Source: Hydractinia symbiolongicarpus
Lineage: Eukaryota > Cnidaria > Hydrozoa > Anthoathecata > Hydractiniidae
Direction: 5' to 3'
NCBI RefSeq assembly: GCF_029227915.1
Contig: NC_079879.1
Coordinates: 3,844,001-3,908,000 of the forward strand
DNA length: 64,000 nt
Below the pieces are notes generated by a model. It was not told where the DNA came from. It made no database searches and saw only the letters and a list, made by a program, of their open reading frames with translations. Made by a program: the position numbers and the translations under genes. Positions 46,846 to 57,240 of this stretch are shown here, piece by piece; position 1 is the first letter of the stretch; each line of letters begins with the position of its first letter.

Positions 46846-48222
46846 ATGGTAACCACAATGTCTTATGCCGTAATATTAATAACATCACTAATTACTTTAT
46901 GTATTGATTTTAACGATAGCATTGAGACCATTGAAATAAATGGAACGATTGTAAAAGGTGACAGAAGCTATAGTTACGTTATTAAAAGAGGTAAAGCAAG
47001 AGTCTCCTATTATAACAATACGTGTGCTACATTTAATATTATTTTGCAAAGTGGCAACGTGGAAACCAACCCAGGGCCCAAACCCCAAGCAACTAAGTGC
47101 ATTAAATGTAGAGCAACTATCAGACGAAATCAAAAGCAGCTCGCCTGTGAAATGTGTTTTAATCGAACTCATGCAAAATGTGCCGATACCAACTTGACAC
47201 ATTCCATAATGAATTGTATTCCGGTAAAGTGGACATGTACTGACTGTACACACTTATTAATGCCGTTTGCGCGAGAGAATGATTTGAATTCAACTATTTC
47301 ATCAACTATTTCAGGTGCAACATACAGCAGTCATCAACACGCATTGCATGAACATTATCAAAAATTGAGAGTACTGCACATAAACACACAATCGATGACA
47401 TCTAATTTTAACGATTTACTGGTATTATTGGATGACCACCCATTCGACATTGTTTGCTTATCCGAAACATGGCTAAAAAATAAAGCTAATTTATTGGAAT
47501 ACGTCCGTATACCTGGTTACTCAATGGAATATGTGAATAGAGACCAAATTCGAGAAGGGGGTGTTGGAATTTATGTGAACAGTTTGATCAAATATCGCAT
47601 TCGAAAGGATATTAATGATATGTACGAAAATTTAGAGCATATATGGATCGAGGTAGATGGCCGAAACAAGCATAGTAAACTACTTCTTGGGGTCATATAC
47701 CGCTCGGAAAGAATCATCTCCTTTTCTGACTGGTTAACTAAATTTGAAGATTTGATAACTTATATCCAAACAACATGGGATGGCCTGCTACTTATAACAG
47801 GGGACATAAACATAAATCTTCTCAAACCAGAATGTTGCCAAGTAAGACAGTACAACAATATTTTATCTGCATTCAACCTTAAACAGATAGTATCAAAGCC
47901 AACCAGGACGACTCCTTTAAGCGCAACATTGATCGATCATATGATAATTAACAATAATACCAAAATTGCACATACTGATGTATTACCATGCGAAACTATT
48001 AGTGACCATGATGGACCTTACGCTATCATCAACATTAAATACGATAAGTTTAAACCTCGATATAAAATGATAAGAGATGAAAGGCAGTTTGATAGGGAAT
48101 CTTTTGTGTCGGATTTCTCGAACCTACCGACATCAGTTATATACGCTATAGATGATCCAGAAGAAAAAGTGGAGATACTTCAAAGTTCATGCAAGATTGC
48201 ATTGATAGACATGCCCCGTTAA
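46846..48222 (+). pseudogene. Element B 5' coding part: leader, 2A-like, zinc finger, endonuclease
   Basis: The frame is open further upstream, but ATG at 46846 has an excellent context (CACCATGG) and begins a hydrophobic run (MSYAVILITSLITLCIDF), so it is taken as the start. A 2A-like LQSGNVETNPGP follows at about residues 66-77. Then come a Cys/His finger (CIKCRAT, CEMCF, CTDC) and the endonuclease domain (HINTQS, LSETWL, GDININLL, SDHDGP). The first 2A residue is Asn instead of the usual Asp. Near 48195 a frameshift moves the continuation (HAPLRR, SPSPW) into another frame, so the listed frame ends at TAA 48220-48222. Confidence 0.87.
47032..47080 (+). other. 2A-like motif, Asn variant, after a hydrophobic leader
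   Basis: The encoded SGNVETNPGP matches the 2A core except Asn for the first Asp. It lies about 65-75 residues after the start, with a signal-like hydrophobic stretch near the N-terminus. 2A activity falls with some substitutions at that position, so function is uncertain. Confidence 0.65.
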
Positions 48223-48272
48223 GAAGAACAAAAATAACAAGATCACCATCTCCATGGATTCATACTTTAAAC

Positions 48273-49046
48273 CTTGGAGGAAAGAATACGAAAGGAGAAA
48301 CAACTCTTTTAATTCTATTGAAACACTGCGTGAGGTTCTAGCAGGTGTCTGTATAGAAACTTAATTTGAAATTTTGGCGGTTGTGTAACTAAATTATTCG
48401 TAAATAACAATTCGCAACTATGATTGGTTATAAAAACAAATAGATAATTTGATGAAGAATTTGATAATATTATCAAAACAAGAAGCCATATTAAAATCGG
48501 TAAAATTTCTTTTGTTCTTATGTTAACATAATTAGCGAAGAAGCACATGCTTGACACTTTTGTAAACAAAAAGAAAAAGTTTGTATCTCGTTTTAAAACG
48601 ACGTTCTGTTATAAGAAGTTATTTCTTTAGTTAGAATAAACATTAATCCAGCACACATTTTGTCGGCACTCGTCCGGCGCATATCTATCTATATTGTTTA
48701 TGATCAAAGTGGTATACTCAAGCCTGCAAAAATAGGTTAATATCATGGTTAAACGCTTATTTCCAAACGTATTGTTAAAGTTTTTAACAGCAATGTTTAC
48801 CGACTTATATTAGGCACACTTTCCATACAAATATAACGTGCCTGCAGCGTGTTTCAGTCAGATTTCAATAGAAAAAAGTAAGCCCCTATTAAAGGAGAAT
48901 ATGGAATTTGATCATTTTTTTGCGAAAAAGACTCGGTCGAGCACCTCACGCACTGATTCTTTTGAAATTAAAAACAATAGAAAATTCAATGCATTAAAAG
49001 CATACAGAAATGAAGTTGTTTCTCCTTCCGTATTCTTTCCTCCAAG
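48273..49046. mobile_element. 774-bp non-autonomous DNA transposon with 32-bp terminal inverted repeats
   Basis: Termini 48273-48304 and 49015-49046 start CTTGGAGGAAAGAATACG and are complementary at 31 of 32 positions. Further inside, GCGTGAGGT words also face each other. The 7-bp duplication TTTAAAC at 48266-48272 and 49047-49053 flanks it. It splits the element B ORF, and ignoring the insert plus one duplication copy leaves the local frame open. A 7-8 bp duplication suggests hAT- or P-like superfamilies, undecided. No transposase is encoded, only a short frame running out of the right end. Confidence 0.82.
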
Positions 49047-49053
49047 TTTAAAC

Positions 49054-49416
49054 ATAAAAAGTGACCAAACGAAGCGAAATAAACTTCGAAAACTTGCTCA
49101 TGAAACTAACGATCAAATGATATGGAACGAATTTCGACAACTTAAAAACTCTGTTAAGAAAAAGATCAAGAAAGCTAAAGTTTCCTTTTATAGAAAAGCA
49201 CTTAGTTCTAAAAACTCGAAAGAAGTGTGGAACACTATCAATCGAATTTTACATCCTCCTTTGAAGCCTCTTCATTTTGACGCTGATAGTGTAAACACTT
49301 TTTTTGCCGGAACAGCTGAGCGAGTTACTGGATCAATTCCAAAATCTGAAATTGATTTAAAGGAAGTACTCCAAACATTACCACCATCGACTTCCAAAAT
49401 GTTTCAACTCAGACAT
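49054..49416 (+). pseudogene. Element B middle coding part (linker before RT)
   Basis: The frame encodes FRQLKNSVKKKIKKAKVSFY and KALSSKNSKEVWNTI, parallel to KALSSNRSKEVWKTI in element A, the basic linker between endonuclease and RT. It is cut at the GACAT target site by the Ty3/gypsy insertion. An ATG-initiated frame at 48838 that runs into it is an artefact of the 774-bp insert. Confidence 0.8.
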
Positions 49417-49583
49417 TGTAATATATTTTACTAGGTATATATCGGATGCCGTGAGTTTCGGCTCGCGCTCTAAACACGATCCAAGATGGTGTCACAGCAT
49501 CTGATATCAGACTTTATGCTTATATGTGATTAGCTTCTTTTATCAGAAGAATACTTTTTATCTGATGATAGATAACTACTACA
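49417..49583 (+). repeat. Ty3/gypsy 5' LTR
   Basis: It starts TGTAATATAT and ends ACTACTACA (TG...CA). It is 166 of 167 identical to the 3' LTR. The LTR carries the promoter in such elements, but no clear TATA or polyadenylation signal could be assigned. Confidence 0.95.
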
Positions 49584-49586
49584 AAT

Positions 49587-49604
49587 TGGCGACGAGGATT
49601 CCAA
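49587..49604 (+). promoter_or_regulatory. Candidate tRNA primer binding site
   Basis: TGGCGACGAGGATTCC lies 3 bp after the 5' LTR and starts with TGG, the complement of a tRNA CCA end. The tRNA could not be named from the sequence alone. Confidence 0.65.
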
Positions 49605-49796
49605 GAACTCATGGAGAGGTATATTTCATAATTACAAAGCAATCTCGCGTGAAACAAGACGTGTGAATTTTCGAATCAAAACAACAAATTTTGTTGACTC
49701 TTACTGTGCGAAAGGAAACTTTGCTAGGCTGTCCTTTGTAATTTCAAGCGATAGTTATACTTGTGCGCGCGCTCTGAGCATTTCTGTGCAGCTAGC

Positions 49797-52700
49797 ATGT
49801 CCGTTTTGCAACTTCCAGCCATACCACCCTTTGACCCAAATGGAGAACCGACTTCAGTTGGTCAACGATGGACGAAATGGCAGACCAGTCTTAAATACTA
49901 CATACTAGCAAGTGGAGTTAGGGATGATGAAAGAAAGAGGGCAATTTTACTCCACATGATTGGACCTAAATGCCAGGAAATATTTGAAACTTTCTCTGAT
50001 CCTGGAACAACATTTGAAGAAGCCCTCCATAAATTTGATGAACATTTTTCAGTCAAAAAGAACATACCTTTCGAAAGGCATAAATTTCACCAAGCCTCAC
50101 AACAAGTAGGGGAAAGTACGGATCAATTCATTACCCGTCTACGACAACTTTCCTTATATTGTGAATATGGATCAGAAACTAACAATGAAATCCGAGACAT
50201 GGTCATAGCAAAAACATCGAATATTAAATTCCGCAAACGTTTACTTATGGAAACTGATTTGAATCTCCAGAAAACACAGGACCTTGGACGACTTTTTGAA
50301 TCTGCAGAACACCAAAACAAAGAAATAGCTAATGGTAAACAAACACAACATGACACTGAAGAAGAAAGCTCTGAACAAATCAACAAACTACATGGGCGTA
50401 GACCACCTCATCGTAGCCATAGGAAACACAATGCACCACCACATCGGAACAACCCAACCAAATCATTCAACAAACCAGAATGTGGTCGCTGTGGTATGAA
50501 GAACCACAAAAGTCATGAATGTCGGAGATCAAGAGATAAAACATGTAACAAATGTGGTATTAAAGGACATTTTGCAAAAATGTGCCGCACCAAAAATAAA
50601 CAGCAAGTTCATCAAACCAACCATGAAAACTCTGATGACGAAGATGAGGATATCTACCTATGCAAGATGAACACTACGAAGTCAAATAACTTCCCCGTTC
50701 TAGTAAACAATAGCGAAATGACTGCTATCATTGATTCTGGAAGCACAACAAATATCATCGATTTTCGAACCTATAAACGCTTATTCAGCAACATCCAGCT
50801 TCAGAAATCCAATGCCCGAATCTACCCATACAATGCTACTAAGAAGCTCCCAATCACTGGTACCTTCAAAGCTACAGTTGCAGCAAATCACCATAAAATA
50901 CTAGCAAAATTCTACGTAATACCTGGTCAAGGAGGCAATTTACTTGGTCACAAAACAGCTGAGCAGCTAGATCTATTACGAATTGGACCAGCTACAACAC
51001 CCATCAACCATAGAACATTCCAGTTAGGTAGCAGAAGTCTGTCAAAAGGCATACCAGTATCAACAGAACAAGTCCTCAACAAAAACAACAAGGTATTCAA
51101 AGGAATGGGAAAACTTAACAACTTCAAACAGAAACTCCATATTGATCCAGATGTCACCCCCATCCAGCAACCAACTAGGAGACTGCCGTTTCACACCAGA
51201 AAGAAAGTTGAAGCAGAGCTCGATAGACTGCTGAAATTAGATATCATTGAGCCAGTTAATGGACCAACTTCGTGGGTTTCACCAATTGTCGCAGTACCTA
51301 AGAAAAATGGCAAAATTAGATTGTGTGTGGACATGCGCAGAGCAAACACTGCCATTATCAGAGAGAAGCATCCTATTCCAAAACTGGAAGAAATCCTACC
51401 ATTATTAAATGGAGCCACTGTCTTCTCAAAAATTGACCTGCGAGAAGGCTACCATCAAATTGAGTTAGCCGAAGAAAGCAGAAACATTACTGCCTTCATT
51501 ACCCATAAAGGAATTTTCAGATACAAGCGTCTCATATATGGTATTTCAAGTGCCTTTGAACATTTTCAGAAAAATATTGAAATGGTAATTGCTGATTGTG
51601 AAGGGGCAAAGAACATCTCTGATGATATTTTTATCTGGGGAAAAACACAAGCTGAGCATGACCGCAATCTCGATAAGGTTCTTCGTAATCTTTCTGAGAA
51701 TGGCCTGCGTGTCAACCCAGAAAAATGTGAGTTTAGCAAGAATAAAATTTTATTTAGTGGATATACTCTCACAACAGATGGCATATCTCCAGACCCTTCC
51801 AAAGTCACTGCAGTCAACAAATTCAAAACACCAACAACATCGACAGAAGTCAGATCCTTTCTTGGTCTAGTAAATTATTGCAGTCAGTTCATCAAAGACT
51901 ACAGTACATTATCAGCTCCACTGAGGAAACTCACCAAGAAAAATACACCATTCATATGGACAGATCTTGAACAGAAATCATTTGATTTACTCAAAGAAAA
52001 ACTTTGCACTTCTGAAACTATGGCATTTTACAATCCTGAGGCGGAAACAGACATAATTGTTGATGCAAGTCCGTATGGTCTTGGTGCCATACTTACACAG
52101 AAACAGAAAGATGGAAACTTCAAGCCGGTAGCATATGGAAGTAGAGCATTAACACCTGTTGAACAGAGATACTCACAAACAGAACGAGAAGCTCTTGCAG
52201 TTGCCTTTGGCTGCACACACTTTCACTTTTTCATATATGACCGTGACTTCGATATCACCACTGATCACAAGAGTCTTTTGCACGTAATGTCACCAACTTC
52301 CACATCTCCACCACCGAGGATCCAGAGATGGCTTCTTCGCATACAAGGGTATAACTACAAATTAAAATACATTTCTGGTGCCAAAAATGCTGCTGACATA
52401 CTATCAAGAGACCCTGTTTGTACAGACAGTGAAGGAGAAACTGACGACTCAATTGAATCCTTTATCAACTTTACAGCAGCAGAAGCAGTACCTAAAAGCT
52501 GCAATATCGAAGAGATACAAGATGAAACTGCAAAAGACATCATTCTTCAAAAAGTCACCAAAGCCATTAACTCGAAGGCCTGGCCAAAAGATTCTGCTTT
52601 GAATCCATACAGACATGCAAAGCATGAGTTATCCTTTGTGAATAACATTTTACTCAAAGGACAACGAATTGTCATCCCAAGCACTCTACAACAGAAAATG

Positions 52701-53897
52701 TTGCAGATAGCACATGCTACGCATCAAGGAACAACCAAAACTAAACTACTATTACGTGAAAAAGTTTGGTGGCCGCTGATGAACAAACAAATCGAAGATC
52801 TAACACTTACCTGTCATGCCTGCCAAGTAACTGCACCCTCCACCACCAGGCATGAACCGTCACAACCAACAGAAATTCCCAAACAACCTTGGAACACTAT
52901 TGCAATGGACATTCAAGGCCCTTATCCCTCTGGTGACAACCTGTTAGTTTTGATTGATTACAGATCCAGATACCCAATAGTTTCTTCTATCAAGAACACT
53001 GGTGTGCAAAACATAATAAATGTTATGAAGCGAACCTTTAGTATTTTTGGTTATCCAAAAACAATTGTAACTGACAACGGTTCACAATTCACGTCCTTCA
53101 AATTCAGCCGATACCTTCAACAACATGGTATAAAACACCGGCGTACAACTCCATACTGGCCACAAGCTAATGGTGAGGTTGAGAGATTTAACCGCACATT
53201 GAAGCGACACAATCAAACTGCTGTCATCACTGGAAAGGATTGGCGTAAAACTCTTGACACATTCCTTTTGAGTTACCGAACCACACCTCATACCGTAACT
53301 AAAGTTCCACCTGCAACACTGATGTTCGGTAGACCGCTAACGAATGATCTTCCTGACGTTAGTCAACTTGTGAAAAGCAACAGTGAATTGGCTATAGAAG
53401 TAAACAAGAATGATGAAAAGCACAAACAGAAATCCAAGGAAAACACCGACCAGAACCGCAAGGCAAAAACTGTCACTTTTGAAGTCGGACAAAAGGTATT
53501 GTTGAAAAATCTTACCGACAACAAAAACAAACTTTCACCGCCCTGGTTAAAGGAAGTCTTCACCATCATTAAAGTATACAAACGAAGCATCATGGTTCGA
53601 AACAAGGAAGGAAAAACGTTTCTACGAGCAAACGGACACGCGAAACTGTATAGATCTGCGAAGGGTAAGCAATCGAGTGTTTCTAACGCGCGAAACAGGG
53701 CAGACCCTTGTACCTGCTCAAGCAATGCGAATTTTGATGAGAACCAACAATCTAAACCGAATGATGGCCATAACAAAGAAGAAGATCTATACGAAAAGAA
53801 AAACCACAAGAACGGTGCAAAAACCTACCCGAAACGACAAAGAAAAACTACAGAGCGTTACGTCATCATCAATCCGAAGCGCAAGAAGAAGACTTAG
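49797..53897 (+). CDS. Ty3/gypsy gag-pol polyprotein, single ORF
   Basis: The frame is open from ATG 49761, but ATG 49797 (MSVLQLPAIPPFDPNGEP) is the more likely gag start; counting from 49761 there are 1378 residues. In order (numbering from 49761): gag to about 230; two CCHC knuckles, CGRCGMKNHKSHEC and CNKCGIKGHFAKMC, at about 240-275; protease with IDSGSTTNI near 324; RT with ISDD in place of YxDD near 620; RNase H with VDASPYGLGA near 765; and integrase with a Cys pair (CHAC), catalytic Asp about 1048 and 1104 (TDNGSQF) and Glu about 1139 (NGEVERFN). The D-D spacing and D-35-E fit integrase. A basic tail follows. The fusion of gag and pol without a frameshift is notable but known in this superfamily. 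No env is present. Confidence 0.93.
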   Translation: MSVLQLPAIPPFDPNGEPTSVGQRWTKWQTSLKYYILASGVRDDERKRAILLHMIGPKCQEIFETFSDPGTTFEEALHKFDEHFSVKKNIPFERHKFHQASQQVGESTDQFITRLRQLSLYCEYGSETNNEIRDMVIAKTSNIKFRKRLLMETDLNLQKTQDLGRLFESAEHQNKEIANGKQTQHDTEEESSEQINKLHGRRPPHRSHRKHNAPPHRNNPTKSFNKPECGRCGMKNHKSHECRRSRDKTCNKCGIKGHFAKMCRTKNKQQVHQTNHENSDDEDEDIYLCKMNTTKSNNFPVLVNNSEMTAIIDSGSTTNIIDFRTYKRLFSNIQLQKSNARIYPYNATKKLPITGTFKATVAANHHKILAKFYVIPGQGGNLLGHKTAEQLDLLRIGPATTPINHRTFQLGSRSLSKGIPVSTEQVLNKNNKVFKGMGKLNNFKQKLHIDPDVTPIQQPTRRLPFHTRKKVEAELDRLLKLDIIEPVNGPTSWVSPIVAVPKKNGKIRLCVDMRRANTAIIREKHPIPKLEEILPLLNGATVFSKIDLREGYHQIELAEESRNITAFITHKGIFRYKRLIYGISSAFEHFQKNIEMVIADCEGAKNISDDIFIWGKTQAEHDRNLDKVLRNLSENGLRVNPEKCEFSKNKILFSGYTLTTDGISPDPSKVTAVNKFKTPTTSTEVRSFLGLVNYCSQFIKDYSTLSAPLRKLTKKNTPFIWTDLEQKSFDLLKEKLCTSETMAFYNPEAETDIIVDASPYGLGAILTQKQKDGNFKPVAYGSRALTPVEQRYSQTEREALAVAFGCTHFHFFIYDRDFDITTDHKSLLHVMSPTSTSPPPRIQRWLLRIQGYNYKLKYISGAKNAADILSRDPVCTDSEGETDDSIESFINFTAAEAVPKSCNIEEIQDETAKDIILQKVTKAINSKAWPKDSALNPYRHAKHELSFVNNILLKGQRIVIPSTLQQKMLQIAHATHQGTTKTKLLLREKVWWPLMNKQIEDLTLTCHACQVTAPSTTRHEPSQPTEIPKQPWNTIAMDIQGPYPSGDNLLVLIDYRSRYPIVSSIKNTGVQNIINVMKRTFSIFGYPKTIVTDNGSQFTSFKFSRYLQQHGIKHRRTTPYWPQANGEVERFNRTLKRHNQTAVITGKDWRKTLDTFLLSYRTTPHTVTKVPPATLMFGRPLTNDLPDVSQLVKSNSELAIEVNKNDEKHKQKSKENTDQNRKAKTVTFEVGQKVLLKNLTDNKNKLSPPWLKEVFTIIKVYKRSIMVRNKEGKTFLRANGHAKLYRSAKGKQSSVSNARNRADPCTCSSNANFDENQQSKPNDGHNKEEDLYEKKNHKNGAKTYPKRQRKTTERYVIINPKRKKKT

Positions 53898-54115
53898 AGA
53901 AAAAATAAGAACGATAACAAGATAATGATAACAAGAACGATAATGATAAACGATATATATATAGCAGACGAACGATACGATGTATATAGTAAAAGACCGA
54001 TGTGTATAGCTGAAGAACAAAAACGTTTTATGTACGTGCAGAGGAACTGAGTTGAAAAGCAAATATGTGAACATGTTATAAAACAAACAATCAAGAAATC
54101 AACAACAATAACTTC

Positions 54116-54129
54116 GAGAAAAAGAGGGA
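54116..54129 (+). other. Polypurine tract
   Basis: GAGAAAAAGAGGGA, one base before the 3' LTR, is the expected primer for plus-strand DNA synthesis. Confidence 0.85.
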
Positions 54130-54130
54130 T

Positions 54131-54297
54131 TGTAATATATTTTACTAGGTATATATCGGATGCCGTGAGTTTCGGCTCGCGCTCTAAACACGATCCAAGA
54201 TGGTGTCACAGCATCTGATATCAGACTTTATGTTTATATGTGATTAGCTTCTTTTATCAGAAGAATACTTTTTATCTGATGATAGATAACTACTACA
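54131..54297 (+). repeat. Ty3/gypsy 3' LTR
   Basis: Partner of the 5' LTR. The right target-site duplication GACAT follows at 54298-54302, and element B coding sequence resumes immediately. Confidence 0.95.
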
Positions 54298-54302
54298 GAC
54301 AT

Positions 54303-55826
54303 GTTAAGTATGAGGAGGTACTTAAAGAACTTAAAGGACTACGTAACGATATATCAACTGGGTTTGATGATATACCAGTGAAATATGTTAAATTACTAGC
54401 AAATGAAATTTCTTCTGTTCTAACACATATTATAAATACGTGCATTGAGAAAAAATGCTTCCCGTGTCAATGGAAAGTGGCAAGAGTCGCACCTATTCCA
54501 AAAGTGAATGTTCCTACATCAATAAAAGAACTACGACCGATCTCCATCCTTCCTATTTTATCTAAAGTATTTGAACGTCTTATCCTTACACAAATGATAA
54601 TCTTTATCGATGAGAAATCTTTATATTCCGAAACGATGTCCGGGTACCGAAAAGGACACTCCTCGACTACTTTGTTGATGAAACTTAGAACGGATATCAA
54701 AGAAGCAATGAGTAAAAACGAAATCAGTCTTGTAGTATTAGCTGACTTTTCGAAAGCCTTTGATACTGTTCAATATGAAACTACAATGAGGAAACTCAAC
54801 CAAATCGGTTTTTCAAAAGAGTTTGTTGAACTAATTTTGAGTTACTTGTGTGGCAGAAAACAAATTGTGCGAATTAATGATAAGACCTCTGAATTTTGTA
54901 ACATCACATCTGGTGTGCCGCAAGGGTCAATATTAGGCCCTGTTATTTTCAATTTATACGTCACTGACCTGGAAATGCATTTGACAACGAGTACGTTACA
55001 GTATGCTGACGACACCACTTTGTTTACGTCCACAAAATTAAATAATCTTGCGAAGGCAAAGGAACAAATAAACGGAGATATAAGTCAACTTCAAAGATGG
55101 TCTACAAATAACAATCTTGTTCTGAACAAGGAAAAAACAAAGTTAATGGTGTTTTCAACATCACAAATGTCAAAACGACACAATCTCAACGACCTCGATT
55201 GTACTGATATCAAACTGGATGACTTCCAGATTGAAAGAGTTCCAACATGGTCTGTATTGGGTGTTAAATTAGATGAACACCTAAGTTGGAATGATCATGT
55301 ACAGAGTGTAGTATCGTGTTGTCATGGCATCTTATCTATATTACGTAAACTAAAACGCATGGCACCATTTAAGTTACGAAAACAATTAGCTGAAATGCTA
55401 GTCTTGTCAAAATTAGACTTTAACGACACTGTTTATATTCCATTAACAGCCATCCAAATTCGAAAGCTGCATAAAGTGATGATATGTGCAGCCAGCTTTG
55501 TATGGAATAAGTACAGCCATACTGAAGATATAACACGTTTAGGTTGGTTACCTATTAAACAAAGACGAGAATGGCATTTGATGATCACAGCCTTTAAAAG
55601 TGTTCATCAGAATAATTGGCCAAAGTATTTGAAAAATGAAATTGTTGTTCACAAAAGAACTCTTCGAAATGCTGACGAAATTCGATTAAAGACATCACTT
55701 CGCAAAAACACTTTCGAAGATGTAACAACTACGTCTTTCAATCGACTTCCTAAAGACATTCGCTCGATTAAAAAGCTGATAACATTTAAAAGAGAGACAA
55801 AATTATTTTTACTGAAAGAAATTTAA
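54303..55826 (+). pseudogene. Element B 3' coding part: reverse transcriptase and C-terminus
   Basis: Continues the element B ORF after the LTR insertion. RT motifs: ELRPISILPILSK, VVLADFSKAFDTV (first catalytic Asp), SGVPQGSILGPVIFNLY and YADDTTLF (catalytic pair near 55003). The C-terminal region (RLGWLPIKQRREW, FNRLPKDIRSI) matches element A. This stretch is internally intact, with stop TAA at 55824-55826. An apparent start inside the 3' LTR (54240) is a by-product of the insertion. Confidence 0.88.
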
Positions 55827-56110
55827 GTAAATTTTTGTGGATCATTCTGTTGTTATGCGTTAATTGACTTTTCCTTACTCAAATCGCGCACTTTCTCTTC
55901 TGTGTTTTTGTTTTTGTTTTTGTTTTCTCGTCCGTTTCTTTTAACAATATTATCATTAGTATTTTTTTTAATATATATTAGAAATTTCTTTTAGTGTAAG
56001 CATAATGTATATATATACATATATTTTAAATTTTATTAATCTCCTTGTTTAAAATTTTCTGGATGAAGAGCTATGTATATTTGTATATGGATATGCCAGA
56101 ATATAGTCTT

Positions 56111-56137
56111 TTAATAATAATAATAATAATAATAATT
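56111..56137 (+). repeat. TAA-repeat tail of element B
   Basis: About eight TAA units end the 3' UTR, like element A at 6571-6592. Confidence 0.75.
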
Positions 56138-56739
56138 TGAACATTTACTAACTTTGTTTGTTAGAAATCGCACTTTTTCATATGCTAAAGACGTGAAAAG
56201 CATACGGCTGCCAAGAGGAAAGGAAAGAAACGTTTATTAAGAACAGAGATGATGTAAACCAGCATCACATTTGACATTGGTCACTGAACTTTTCCAGTCC
56301 TGGACAAGGACTATAATAACTGTCAAAATGGCTATTTTTATAGTCGCACATTTTTTCTGGAACCGGCAAACCAAAATCGTGAGAAAATTTCCATTGAAAA
56401 TCACCTCCCTATAGCGTGCACAGCATTTTTTCGGGGAAATTAAAAAACACACTTCTTACGGAAATAAATTTTTAACTCATACTTACTAATAGCCCTGCCA
56501 CTGACACTGAAAATCCTCACAATATGTGGAGATTTGAACGTTTATGTCATATTTCTCGGTCGGCCGTAATATTCTTAAAACCATTGGCAGACATAAAGGC
56601 TACATAAAACTCGTGCGTGAGTTGCATTTGTGTTCGCGTGATATGTGTCATAATTTTTGGTTTAAACAGACATGCACCAATGCAACACCTATTTCTTCAA
56701 ATGAGGGCTTTGAACGTCTATCAATTAAATATACATCAA

Positions 56740-57240
56740 GTTTTACTTTTTATGTATAAGATAAAAAGAAACGTAACACCAAAATTGTTAACTACTCAAT
56801 TTAGTTCAATACAACATAAATATAATCCGAGATTTTCAAAACATAATTATGAAGTACCAACAATTTTATTAAAATCTAGCACATTTTCAATTAGACTTAG
56901 GGGATCATACCTTTGGAATACCTTTTTTATCTGATACAATTAAGATAAACGAAACTCTTAATATTTTTAAGAAAAATACAAAAACGAAATTATTAACGAC
57001 AGAACTTATAGACAATTATAAATATTTTTAGATACACCCTCGTATATAAACTTTTGTATGGTTAACATATTTGTTTACTATATTTGATATCTATTTTAAT
57101 ATTATTTTAACTCCCTCTCTTTTGTTTAAAAACGGGGCTTCGTGATAAGGCAACTTGTGCCTTCTTTTTGCTCCAGCCATTTTTGTAAATATTTAAAGAA
57201 ATTAAAACCTGTAACATTTATACAACAACGGAATATATAT
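56740..57240 (+). pseudogene. 3' fragment of another non-LTR retrotransposon
   Basis: The frame from about 56770 to 56932 encodes PRFSKHNYEVPTILLKSSTF then RLRGSYLWNT, the style of the RT C-terminus of CR1/L2-like elements, with stops after it. Downstream bases TTTTTGCTCCAGCCATTTTT resemble such 3' UTRs. It is a 5'-truncated dead copy, distinct from elements A and B. Confidence 0.6.

Larger units (their letters stand above)
49417..54297 (+). mobile_element. Ty3/gypsy LTR retrotransposon, apparently complete and young
   Basis: It is 4881 bp, flanked by the 5-bp duplication GACAT (49412-49416 and 54298-54302). Its 167-bp LTRs differ at one position (C at 49519, T at 54233). It has a candidate primer binding site, one long gag-pol ORF and a polypurine tract. 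No envelope gene is present. The near-identical LTRs indicate a recent insertion, and nothing seen breaks the ORF. Confidence 0.95.
46846..56137 (+). mobile_element. APE-type non-LTR retrotransposon (element B) with two nested insertions
   Basis: The coding parts lie at 46846-48272, 49054-49416 and 54303-55826. They are in the same order as element A and continue each other once the two insertions are set aside. The 3' end is a TAA repeat at 56111-56137. The outer insertion-free length would be about 3.6 kb. The 5' end and its own target-site duplication were not found. Insertion 1 is a 774-bp inverted-repeat element (48273-49046). Insertion 2 is a Ty3/gypsy element (49417-54297). Confidence 0.88.

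Noticed and set aside
48838-49434. Independent 198-residue gene
   Set aside because: Its first part lies in the 774-bp transposon, its middle in element B and its last codons in the 5' LTR; it is a junction artefact.
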